DNA from: Thermoplasmata archaeon
GTDB taxonomy: Archaea > Thermoplasmatota > Thermoplasmata > SG8-5
Direction of reading: 5' to 3'
DNA: 8,864 nt
NCBI GenBank assembly: GCA_030655715.1
Contig: JAUSPR010000090.1
Location: 1 to 8,864, forward strand
The notes beneath the pieces are model-generated. The model saw only the letters and a program-made list of their open reading frames with translations, was not told the origin of the DNA and did no database searches. Positions 1-6,067 of the stretch are shown here, in pieces. The position numbers and the translations under genes are program-made. Numbering within the stretch: position 1 is the stretch's first letter; the number at the start of each line of letters is the position of its first letter.

Positions 1-2
1 CA

Positions 3-269
3 CAGCCATATCAGGAGCAAACGCCACCGTATCAGCAACCTCCCAATTACCCACCTCCACCGCCCTCGCAGCCCCCCCAATATTCCTCAGTTCAACCGAA
101 TCAGCCACAAATGCAGCAGTCACAGGCTCATCGGCAGATGAAACCATGTCCGACATGCGGTGTTGAGATGGTATACGTTCAGCAATATTCACGATGGTAC
201 TGTCGGATATGCCAGCGTTACCCAAAATTGCAGGAACTAAATCCCCTACCGCCACCTCCAAATCCTTAA
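3..269 (+). CDS. C-terminal part of a Pro/Gln-rich protein with a terminal zinc ribbon (5' end outside window)
   Basis: An open frame runs from the left edge to TAA at 267-269, giving 88 residues of a longer protein. The first ~45 residues are a low-complexity Pro/Gln/Tyr linker. A four-cysteine zinc ribbon follows: CPTC (Cys49, Cys52) and CRIC (Cys67, Cys70), with QYSRWYC just before the second pair. The tail is again proline-rich. In archaea such ribbons often sit at the C-terminus of membrane or cytosolic proteins after a disordered linker; from memory the QYxRWYCxxC form is common in Thermoplasmatota. The function of the whole protein cannot be told because its main domain lies outside the window. 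The other two forward frames here are closed by stops or lack any motif. I am confident of the frame and the ribbon, not of any role. Confidence 0.85.
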   Translation, partial: QPYQEQTPPYQQPPNYPPPPPSQPPQYSSVQPNQPQMQQSQAHRQMKPCPTCGVEMVYVQQYSRWYCRICQRYPKLQELNPLPPPPNP

Positions 270-439
270 TGTTACCAAAAGCATGAATACCCACATCCAA
301 CAACAATATTTCTTTGTGAAATCACGATATACTGTGATACAGAATATTATTCAACCCGAGGCAAGAATGTTATTAATTCAATTATGGACATTTTTATCAA
401 AGTTGATATATGTCGGTATCGCAAGGAATCTAAACGTCC

Positions 440-466
440 CTGGCCGACAACGCCAGTTTTTTAAAG
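440..466 (+). promoter_or_regulatory. Hairpin plus T6 tract overlapping the infB TATA box
   Basis: CTGGC (440-444) pairs with GCCAG (452-456) around a 7-base loop and is followed at once by six T (457-462) and AAAG. Read one way this is a hairpin/oligo-T terminator for transcripts arriving from the zinc-ribbon gene. Read the other way, TTTTTTAAAG (457-466) is an archaeal TATA-like box centred about 28 bases before the infB ATG, which would give an almost leaderless mRNA. Both roles may be combined. The TATA assignment rests on spacing that recurs at other genes of the window. Confidence 0.6.
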
Positions 467-488
467 GGGGATAGTTTACGGGGCATTA

Positions 489-2255
489 ATGAAAGGCGAC
501 TCTGTAAGGCAGCCCATAGTCAGCGTCCTCGGGCATGTGGACCATGGCAAGACATCATTCCTTGATTACATTCGAGGTTCTACCGTCGTATCCCGCGAGG
601 CAGGCGCCATCACCCAGCATATCGGTGCGACCGAGGTTCCGGTGGACGCAATTTACAAGATTTGTGGGCCTCTACTTAAAGGCGGCAAGCTGTCCATACC
701 CGGGCTGCTGTTCATTGATACTCCGGGCCATCATTCTTTCACTACACTTAGGTCAAGGGGCGGAAATCTCGCGGATATGGCCATATTGGTCATTGATATC
801 AATGAAGGCCTGAAACCCCAGACTATCGAATCCATAAACATCCTCAAGCGGGCGAAAACGCCGTTCATTATCGCGCTCAATAAGATAGATCTGATTTACA
901 GCTGGCGGGTTCACAGGAACGAATCATTTTTGTCAACCATGAACAAACAGAATGAGCAGGTCCAGCAACATCTGGAAGAAAAATTGTACAACATTGTCGG
1001 CAAGCTTTACGATATTGGTTTTTCCGCAGACCGCTACGACAAGATATCCAATTTTCAGAAAAATATCGCACTGGTGCCAATCAGCGCCAAAACTGGCGAA
1101 GGGATTGCCGACATAATGATGATTCTTGTCGGCCTGGCTCAGAAATTCTTGGAAGAAAAGCTCTGGACCGATGAAACAGGTCCAGGGGAAGGTACGGTTC
1201 TCGAAATTAAGGAAGAAAAAGGTCTTGGACCGACAATGGACTTCATCCTTTACAAGGGCAGCATCCGTCGAGGCGATACAATAGTCCTTGAGGCAAAGAA
1301 CCAGCCTAGGATAACAAAGGTCAAGGCCATACTCAAACCGAAACCGCTGGATGAGATACGCGACCCCAGGGAGAAATTCGATTCTGTTGAATTCGCTACC
1401 GCTGCAGCCGGAGTAAAGATTGTCGCGCAAAATATTGAGGACGTTATTGCGGGTGGAGTGCTCAGAGTTGCCAATTCAGAGAACCTCCAGGATGTGATTG
1501 AGCAGGTTTGCACCGAGAGCAAGATCTGCGTGGACACCTGCGAAGGCGGAATCGTTGTAAAGGCAGACGCCATCGGTTCATTGGAGGGACTGGCATTCGA
1601 GGCCAAGGCCAAGAACATTCTTCTCAGCAAGGCCGAGGTCGGAGACATCTCCAGGCGGGATGTGGTTGAGGCATCAGCCTGCACCGACCCGACAAAACGC
1701 GTCATCCTGGGCTTCAATGTGAAAATTCTCCCGGATGCAAAGGAAGCGCTTATCGAACACGACATCAAGATTATCCAGAGCGACATAGTTTACAGGATAA
1801 TCGATGATTACGAGGAATGGCTTGCCGCCAAGAAAAAGGAAATGGAGGCTGGCAGCCGAAAAGAGATGGTCTACCCGGGCAAGGCGGTCATACTGCCGGA
1901 CTGCATATTCAGGGTCAGCAAACCTGCGATAGTGGGCGTACGGGTGCTTGCAGGCCGCCTGAGGGTGGGTCAGCGATTGATACGTGATGACGGCAAGGAA
2001 ATCGGCAAGATAAAGAGCATCCGGGACAAGAAGGAATCCCTCAAGGAGGCGATAATGGGCCAGGAAGTGGCCATCTCGATTGACGGGGCAACGGCCGGCC
2101 GCCAGATTGACGTTGATACGGTACTTTACGTGGACATCCCGGGAGCACACTGCAAGGAACTCAACGAGTTGGGGACGCTGTCTTACGATGATAAGGATGT
2201 TTTGGACCAAGTATGTAAAATTAAAAGGAAGGAAGACAAATTTTGGGGCATGTAA
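489..2255 (+). CDS. infB: Translation initiation factor aIF5B (archaeal IF2-like GTPase)
   Basis: This 588-aa protein is the archaeal orthologue of eIF5B. It is a cytosolic GTPase that promotes ribosomal subunit joining and acts with aIF1A during initiation. GTPase motifs are in order: G1 GHVDHGKT (residues 15-22), G3 DTPGH (77-81), G4 NKID (131-134) and G5 SAK (199-201). They are followed by the beta-barrel domain II (about 230-350, beginning GEGTVLEIKEEKGLGPTMD), domain III and the C-terminal barrel (about 470-570). The length is normal for aIF5B, which lacks the long N-terminal extension of eukaryotic eIF5B. The ATG at 489 starts a few residues before the conserved PIVSVLGHVDHGKT, as is typical. 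No Shine-Dalgarno sequence is needed if the message is leaderless from the TATA box at 457-466. No in-frame stop or missing GTPase residue was seen. Confidence 0.97.
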   Translation: MKGDSVRQPIVSVLGHVDHGKTSFLDYIRGSTVVSREAGAITQHIGATEVPVDAIYKICGPLLKGGKLSIPGLLFIDTPGHHSFTTLRSRGGNLADMAILVIDINEGLKPQTIESINILKRAKTPFIIALNKIDLIYSWRVHRNESFLSTMNKQNEQVQQHLEEKLYNIVGKLYDIGFSADRYDKISNFQKNIALVPISAKTGEGIADIMMILVGLAQKFLEEKLWTDETGPGEGTVLEIKEEKGLGPTMDFILYKGSIRRGDTIVLEAKNQPRITKVKAILKPKPLDEIRDPREKFDSVEFATAAAGVKIVAQNIEDVIAGGVLRVANSENLQDVIEQVCTESKICVDTCEGGIVVKADAIGSLEGLAFEAKAKNILLSKAEVGDISRRDVVEASACTDPTKRVILGFNVKILPDAKEALIEHDIKIIQSDIVYRIIDDYEEWLAAKKKEMEAGSRKEMVYPGKAVILPDCIFRVSKPAIVGVRVLAGRLRVGQRLIRDDGKEIGKIKSIRDKKESLKEAIMGQEVAISIDGATAGRQIDVDTVLYVDIPGAHCKELNELGTLSYDDKDVLDQVCKIKRKEDKFWGM

Positions 2256-2262
2256 AATGAGG

Positions 2263-2577
2263 CAGGCCGTTGAGCCTGACGAATTAGAATATTTCGTTTA
2301 ATCGAACGAAATCGTCACTCTAATCTATTGAACAGGCACAAGTTGAATGCGACCCGCAACAAACAATAGCGTCGCATTCGACAATGGTGCGGAAACGAAT
2401 TATTGCTAAATCCAGCACCATAGAATTTCCAACATTCTGCAAACAAGCGGTGAGTGCGCAGCTAAATCAAACCTTATGAAGCACTCGCCCTGAATCACCA
2501 TTCAATCGGCAAACAGATTCACCGTGTGTGAAATTTCCGCAAAATCATAATAAACAATTAGATGCATGATTTTGCGG
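2263..2577. other. Gene-free intergenic region with a run of inverted repeats (candidate structured RNA or element remnant)
   Basis: Between infB and the next gene I see no credible coding frame, but at least six inverted repeats in succession. They are: 2263-2267/2274-2278 (5 bp); a nested pair 2283-2288/2319-2324 with 2291-2298/2305-2312 (6+8 bp); 2342-2353/2371-2382 (12 bp with one G-T wobble, 17-base loop); 2384-2390/2415-2421 (7 bp, extendable by 3 bp past a bulge to leave a 17-base loop); 2449-2457/2481-2489 (9 bp with one wobble, 23-base loop); and 2537-2548/2566-2577 (12 bp perfect, 17-base loop). A weaker 6-bp pair lies at 2491-2496/2516-2521. The arms differ in sequence from one hairpin to the next. 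I found no RNase P, SRP or tRNA signature. The last hairpin ends just before the next promoter. Confidence 0.6.
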
Positions 2578-2582
2578 GGGTA

Positions 2583-2592
2583 GTTATTTATT
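2583..2592 (+). promoter_or_regulatory. TATA-like box for the 81-aa membrane protein gene
   Basis: GTTATTTATT lies about 27 bases before the ATG at 2615, the spacing expected for an archaeal TATA box driving a leaderless transcript. No Shine-Dalgarno-like sequence precedes the ATG. Confidence 0.5.
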
Positions 2593-2614
2593 CTCCGAAA
2601 CCCATTCCATTACC

Positions 2615-2860
2615 ATGGAAGAAAACGGTTCGGAGAAAGAAAAGCTCACCAGAAGGGATTACGGCAGGGGGTTCATCTTCCTGGGCGCGATAATGCTCAT
2701 GCTGACAGTGTTCTTCTACATCATGTCCTCGCTGAACCAGGAGTATTACGGATTGTTCTCGGGGCAAACGCATCTGGTATTCTACACCGTGCTGGGCCTG
2801 GTGTTCCTGGGCATCGGAACGGTACTGGTCAGGCGTCGACCCGTTGAGGAAGAAGCGTAA
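2615..2860 (+). CDS. Small two-helix membrane protein, function unknown
   Basis: This 81-aa protein has a charged N-terminus (MEENGSEKEKLTRRDYGRG). Two hydrophobic segments follow (about residues 20-39 and 54-71), separated by a polar loop containing NQEYYGLFSGQ. The C-terminus is short, Arg-rich then acidic (RRRPVEEEA). The positive-inside pattern suggests that both termini lie in the cytoplasm. I do not recognise the family. Support for a real gene comes from codon use like its neighbours, a well-spaced TATA-like box at 2583-2592, and a regular charge/hydrophobicity pattern. It ends 48 bases before the DedA-like gene, which has its own TATA-like box, so the two may be transcribed separately or together. 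The opposite-strand frame across this region looks like a shadow. Confidence 0.75.
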   Translation: MEENGSEKEKLTRRDYGRGFIFLGAIMLMLTVFFYIMSSLNQEYYGLFSGQTHLVFYTVLGLVFLGIGTVLVRRRPVEEEA

Positions 2861-2877
2861 CCGCATTCTCCAAATCA

Positions 2878-2887
2878 CTTATTAACA
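2878..2887 (+). promoter_or_regulatory. TATA-like box for the DedA-like gene
   Basis: CTTATTAACA is centred about 27 bases before the ATG at 2909. A GGTGA at 2901-2905, four bases before the ATG, could act as a weak Shine-Dalgarno if the mRNA has a leader. Confidence 0.45.
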
Positions 2888-2908
2888 TTGAAGTTCTCCG
2901 GGTGAAAC

Positions 2909-3484
2909 ATGCTTGAGGAATTGTTCGATTGGTTCCAGGGCTTTGGACCTGTATTCACCTTGCTGGGACTTTTTCTCATTTTGGTGATTGACTCGACAAT
3001 ATTTCCTGCGCTTCCAGAGTTATTTGCAGTCCTGGCATTTCTTATCGACCCTACCTGGGAGTGGGGAGCGGTTCTTCTTGTCACGGCCTGCCTTGCTGAA
3101 GTCACAGGCAACAGCTTTCTCTATTTCCTGGTAAAGTGGAAGAAATTGCCAGATTTCCTGGAGAAGGCCATTAAGAAATGGACCGGTTTCATTATCTTCA
3201 GCGATGAAAGAATCATACTGTTGAACAGAATTGCTCCTGTATTGCCTTTCATGGGCGCGTTCATCGCCACCTGCAAATGGAATTACAAAAAGTCCATGGC
3301 TTATCTTGTGATTGGGGGGGTTCTGAAGTATTCGGCGCTTTTCCTGATGGTGGGCATCTTTGATTATCAATTTGATAGGAATACTGCCCAGATATTCAGC
3401 CTTGCAGCGGTGTTCATTGTTATAGCATTAAGTTTGTTGGCATCGTACATTCTCAGGAGAAGAAAAAATGCAGCCCAGCAGTAA
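2909..3484 (+). CDS. DedA/VTT-like multi-pass membrane protein
   Basis: This 191-aa integral membrane protein has about five hydrophobic segments (roughly residues 12-30, 34-47, 53-75, 110-150 and 161-181). It resembles the DedA/SNARE-associated (VTT) superfamily. An early re-entrant-like segment has DSTIFPALPELFAVLAF (28-44), where DedA proteins have a P-x-P-x-E element. AEVTGNSFLYFLV (63-75) resembles the G-x3-G-x3-Y motif. NRIAPVLPFMGAFIA (106-120) sits where DedA has its F-x-R-x-x-P-x-x-R region, though the second arginine is missing. Bacterial DedA proteins act as phospholipid (undecaprenyl-phosphate) flippases; a similar role here is only inferred. The C-terminus is basic (RRRKN). The last codon and the TAA stop (3482-3484) are the first bases of a palindromic repeat shared with the gene at 8588. 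Confidence 0.7.
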   Translation: MLEELFDWFQGFGPVFTLLGLFLILVIDSTIFPALPELFAVLAFLIDPTWEWGAVLLVTACLAEVTGNSFLYFLVKWKKLPDFLEKAIKKWTGFIIFSDERIILLNRIAPVLPFMGAFIATCKWNYKKSMAYLVIGGVLKYSALFLMVGIFDYQFDRNTAQIFSLAAVFIVIALSLLASYILRRRKNAAQQ

Positions 3485-3535
3485 ACTACCAGCCCCTAAA
3501 GGAGCTGGCGTTTGTTGCCAGGGCTGGAAGTTTAC
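3479..3535 (+). repeat. 57-bp palindromic repeat, copy 1, containing the DedA-like gene stop codon
   Basis: This segment matches 8807-8863 at 55 of 57 positions, in the same orientation; the differences are at 3502 and 3503. Its ends are inverted: 3481-3495 pairs with 3521-3535 over 15 positions with one A-A mismatch, so GTAAACT faces AGTTTAC and CCAGCCC faces GGGCTGG. Internal alternatives compete: CCAGC (3489-3493)/GCTGG (3504-3508) around a loop holding TAAA, and CTGGC (3505-3509)/GCCAG (3517-3521). The shape recalls the subterminal hairpins of IS200/IS605-type elements or their non-autonomous palindromic derivatives, but no transposase is present. It could also work as a 3'-end processing or termination structure, because both copies begin at a stop codon. 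Confidence 0.85.
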
Positions 3536-3544
3536 CATATGGCA

Positions 3545-3685
3545 GTTGCATACCTGATTTATCGAAGCTTTTAAGCTTCGATTTTCGATGAAAATACATT
3601 CACGGTATGCAACGGTGGATCGACGACTGCTTATGCCGATTCATCTCAGCCCCGGAGGGCTGGGCTTTCTCGGCATATGGGCAGT
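3545..3685. other. Two large stem-loops after the palindromic repeat (candidate structured RNA or element body)
   Basis: First structure: GTTGCATACC (3545-3554) pairs perfectly with GGTATGCAAC (3604-3613). Its loop contains a second perfect 10-bp hairpin, ATCGAAGCTT (3561-3570)/AAGCTTCGAT (3573-3582), with a TT loop. Second structure: a rod with stems 3626-3630/3681-3685 (5 bp), 3632-3639/3670-3677 (8 bp) and 3645-3652/3657-3664 (8 bp, one wobble) closed by CGGA, with a symmetric 5x5 internal loop between the last two. The near-repeated words CATATGGCAGT (3536-3546) and CATATGGGCAGT (3674-3685) bracket the whole region. No reading frame is supported. The rod ends two bases before the promoter of the glycosyltransferase gene. 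Confidence 0.65.
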
Positions 3686-3686
3686 A

Positions 3687-3725
3687 ACTTTATATGACGT
3701 CCGGCCAATCAAAACCAGCTTGGAG
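3687..3725 (+). promoter_or_regulatory. TATA box and Shine-Dalgarno that fix the glycosyltransferase start
   Basis: ACTTTATATG (3688-3697 region) is a good archaeal TATA box, predicting transcription from about 3717. GGAG at 3722-3725 sits seven bases before the ATG at 3733. The in-frame ATG at 3694 lies inside the TATA box, upstream of the predicted transcript, so it should not be the start. Confidence 0.65.
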
Positions 3726-3732
3726 CAGATAC

Positions 3733-4803
3733 ATGAAAATCGTGGAAGTTAATGCGTTCCATTACCCGTTTCTGGGCGGTATAGAGCATCGAGTTCATCA
3801 TATTGCCAAAAGACTGGCTGTAAAACACGAGGTTACCGTGCTCACTGGCCAGATGGATGACACTCCCTTGAACGAGCAAATGTCCGGATACGCTATTAAA
3901 AGAGTACCATCTAAATATATAGATATATATAATCCACCATATATAAAAACACCTGGTCTGCTGACAGCACTTGAGGAATTGAAACCGGATGTTGTGGATT
4001 TCCATTACAGATGGGCGCCGACCTACAACAAGGCAGCCCGCAGATATACAGGAAAAAAAGTTTTCACTTTTCACAATACCTATGGAGAGGGCGTGGGCAT
4101 CACCAGGCTCCCAAGCATAGCCAATGATTTTTTCTGGAAGTCTCCATTAAAAAAATTCTCCAAAATTGTATGCGTCAGCGAGTTTGTCAAACGGGACCTG
4201 GAAGAACGTGGGTTTGAACCGTCCAGATTGATAACAGTACCGAATGGCATAGATCTTCCGCCAGAGGGAAATTTCTCCGAGAAGGATTACATATTGTTCG
4301 TAGGAAGGCTGGTCGGGACAAAAGGAATACCATTTCTGCTCAGGGCCATGAAAGATGTGGACTCCAAACTGGTGGTCTGCGGCGGAGGGCCCGACCTTGA
4401 GAAGCTGAAAAAGATGTCTGAAAAATTCGGCGTCAAAGACAAAGTTGAATTTCCCGGCAGAGTGCCAGAGGAAAAGAAACTGGCATTGTTCGCAGGCTGC
4501 AAGGTTTTCGTGCTTCCATCGATTTATGAATCATATGGCATAGCCGCGGCAGAGGCAATGTCCTATGGAAAGCCGGTAGTTGCCTCCAATGTTGGCGGTT
4601 TGCCAGAGGTTGTCGGAAACGGTGGATTGTTGGCCAATCCCAGAGACCCGAAGGACCTGGCCGAGAAAATCAATATCCTGCTCAAAGAACCTGAGAAACG
4701 GAAAAATCTGGGAAAAAGGGCAAAGGAACTGGCTTCGGAATATACCTGGAACCGTTCTGCAAACATGATGGAAGAGTTATATCGGGAAGTGTCCCAAACT
4801 TGA
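3733..4803 (+). CDS. GT4-family glycosyltransferase (GT-B fold)
   Basis: This 356-aa retaining glycosyltransferase transfers a sugar from a nucleotide-sugar donor, probably to a lipid-linked or surface glycan at the inner membrane face. The N-terminal Rossmann-like domain starts MKIVEVNAFHYPFLGGIEHRV, with the Gly-Gly acceptor/donor loop at residues 15-16. The second domain begins near ILFVGRLVGTKG. The family EX7E motif is Glu266 and Glu274 within YESYGIAAAEAMSYGKPVVAS, and GGLPEVV follows. The length is normal. ATG 3733 is preferred over 3694 because GT4 proteins start at the first beta strand, a Shine-Dalgarno precedes it, and the upstream ATG overlaps the TATA box. Bases 3911-3950 are a very AT-rich patch encoding SKYIDIYNPPYIK. 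The acceptor and donor cannot be told; the neighbouring 2-epimerase hints at HexNAc chemistry. Its TGA abuts the stop of the convergent gene. Confidence 0.92.
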   Translation: MKIVEVNAFHYPFLGGIEHRVHHIAKRLAVKHEVTVLTGQMDDTPLNEQMSGYAIKRVPSKYIDIYNPPYIKTPGLLTALEELKPDVVDFHYRWAPTYNKAARRYTGKKVFTFHNTYGEGVGITRLPSIANDFFWKSPLKKFSKIVCVSEFVKRDLEERGFEPSRLITVPNGIDLPPEGNFSEKDYILFVGRLVGTKGIPFLLRAMKDVDSKLVVCGGGPDLEKLKKMSEKFGVKDKVEFPGRVPEEKKLALFAGCKVFVLPSIYESYGIAAAEAMSYGKPVVASNVGGLPEVVGNGGLLANPRDPKDLAEKINILLKEPEKRKNLGKRAKELASEYTWNRSANMMEELYREVSQT

Positions 4804-5955
4804 TCAGACATTCTTGGTTGTGATGGCTTCCTCGAACTGGAGTAATTTTCCTGTTTCGAACAATTTTTCCGAGATATTCAGGATCTTCTTCGAGGTATCG
4901 CCATCACCATATGGCGATGGTTTGGATGTCATATTTGTCCTGAAACTGGCATCCTCCATCACCTTTCTGACATTCTCAGTTACAGATTCCTTGCTGAGGC
5001 CTACAATGATATTGCTGCCAGAAGCCACTGTCTCAGGCCGGTCGCAAACGTATCTGGCCGTCATGAATGGAATCTTGAGTGCCGTGGCCTCTTCCGGCAT
5101 TGAGCCTGAATCTGAAAGAATAGCATCGCAATGCTTCATTATCCCGATTGTTTCGATTTAGGATGGTATGGAGTCATGTACAGAGATGTGGTCCGCCTTT
5201 TCCAGCATCTTGAGAAGTCCATATTTTTCCAACGCGGCCCTTGTGCCGGGCCTCATTGAAACAAAGAAATTGTATTCCTCCATACCGAGAATGGCCTCTA
5301 CCGGGCCGGAGAACCTTTTCCTGTCCATGGTTGTCTCCCTGCGGTGGATTGAGAAATAAATCAGTGGTTTCTTCAGGTTGTATTTTCCAATCACATCGAT
5401 TTTCTTTTCTGCGGCCCATTTTGCTATGTCAATGACTGTATTTCCGACCACGAAGATACGTTCTTTCAGAAAACCCTCATTGACTAGATTGTCAGCATTT
5501 CTTTGGACCGGAGCAAAATGAACGTCTGAAGCGGCATCCGATATCCTTGTGTTGAGCTGTTCTGGAAACGGTTCCTTGGAAAAGGTTCTGAGGCCGGCTT
5601 CAACATGAAAAACCGGTACCAGGGACATCTGGGCACAGAGTGAAACAGCCATCGAAGTTGTGGTGTCACCATGCGTGTACACAATGTCTGGCTTCATTTC
5701 CTTTAGCACATGCTCGGTTTTTTTCAATATATTGGTTGCAAGTTGATTGAGCGTAGAGGATTCGATACCGCATTTGAGATTGAAATCCGGATACCTGAGT
5801 TCCAGGTCATCGAAAAGTTCCTTGTACAGATTGGGGCTCCAGTGCTGGCCGGTGTAGAGGATTATTGTCTCGTGGCCTCTGGACTCGCATTCCTTGACAA
5901 GAGGCGCCATTTTGATGGTGCATGGCTTGGTCCCAAAAGCTATTACTACTTTCAT
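4804..5955 (-). pseudogene. wecB: UDP-N-acetylglucosamine 2-epimerase (WecB/MnaA family), interrupted by an in-frame TAA
   Basis: The family interconverts UDP-GlcNAc and UDP-ManNAc in the cytoplasm. From ATG 5953-5955 the frame reads MKVVIAFGTKPCTIKMAPLV, then HGDTTT, HVEAGLRT, FPEQLN, GNTVIDIA, SIHRRET and MRPGTRAALEKYGL, all family landmarks holding the usual catalytic Asp, Glu and His positions. Codon 266 is TAA (5158-5160). The same frame then continues without another stop for 117 codons: IETIGIMKHCDAILSDSG, EEATALKIP, CDRPET and PYGDGDTSKKI, ending in TGA. The stop stands where the family normally has Tyr (P-x-x-Y-x-x-F region), so TAT or TAC to TAA is the simplest origin. The truncated product would lack the UDP-binding DSGS..EE loop. 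The GTRPE loop is also altered to GTKPC. It may be a recent pseudogene, a sequencing error, or less likely read through. TTG at 5958 is a poorer start than ATG 5955. Confidence 0.85.
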
Positions 5956-6067
5956 CAAGAAGGGATTGCATTTAGTCTATTTATTGGTTGGCTGAAATGG
6001 GGAGTCCCACACCAAGAAGAAATTGTATATAGGCTATTTATTGGATGGCTGAAATGGGGAGTCCCAC
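5953..6067. repeat. 57-bp tandem duplication covering the PAP2 gene tail and the 2-epimerase promoter
   Basis: 5953-6010 aligns with 6010-6067 at an offset of exactly 57 bases, with seven mismatches (at 5955, 5963, 5964, 5969, 5972, 5976 and 5988 of the first unit). The right-hand 34 bases of each unit are nearly identical, with one mismatch. On the minus strand each unit holds WDSPFQPxNK-stop (the end of the PAP2 protein), then an AATAAATA box, then a start-codon position. That position is ATG of the 2-epimerase in one unit and GTG in the other. Only the unit at 6034-6067 is part of the PAP2 reading frame; the other is an extra copy in the leader of the 2-epimerase gene. Confidence 0.9.
5978..5985 (-). 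promoter_or_regulatory. TATA-like box for the 2-epimerase gene (duplicated at 6035-6042)
   Basis: On the minus strand AATAAATA is centred about 26 bases before ATG 5955, giving a leaderless message. The tandem duplication carries the same box at 6035-6042, overlapping the PAP2 stop codon, with a GTG at the equivalent start position (6010-6012). Confidence 0.55.

Noticed and set aside
283..474. 63-codon forward frame before infB
   Set aside because: Its composition is poor in acidic residues and unlike the neighbours, it has no promoter or ribosome binding site, and it runs through the infB TATA box and hairpin. Probably spurious.
2263..2577. CRISPR array or tRNA cluster in the gene-free stretch after infB
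   Set aside because: There is no constant direct repeat with spacers, and no tRNA consensus (GTTCGAATC-type T arm or CCA-adjacent acceptor stem) was seen.
3694..3732. Upstream ATG giving a 13-residue longer glycosyltransferase
   Set aside because: The ATG lies inside the TATA box, and the extension precedes the normal first beta strand of GT4 enzymes. ATG 3733 has a Shine-Dalgarno.
3911..3950. AT-alternating tract in the glycosyltransferase gene as a phase-variation site
   Set aside because: It is interrupted, stays in frame and encodes a plausible IYNPPYIK segment. There is no homopolymer or uniform repeat unit that would slip.
4897..4918. Perfect 8-bp inverted repeat (ATCGCCAT/ATGGCGAT) with a 6-base loop
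   Set aside because: It encodes the expected PYGDGD motif of the 2-epimerase family, so coding constraint explains it and a regulatory role is not needed.
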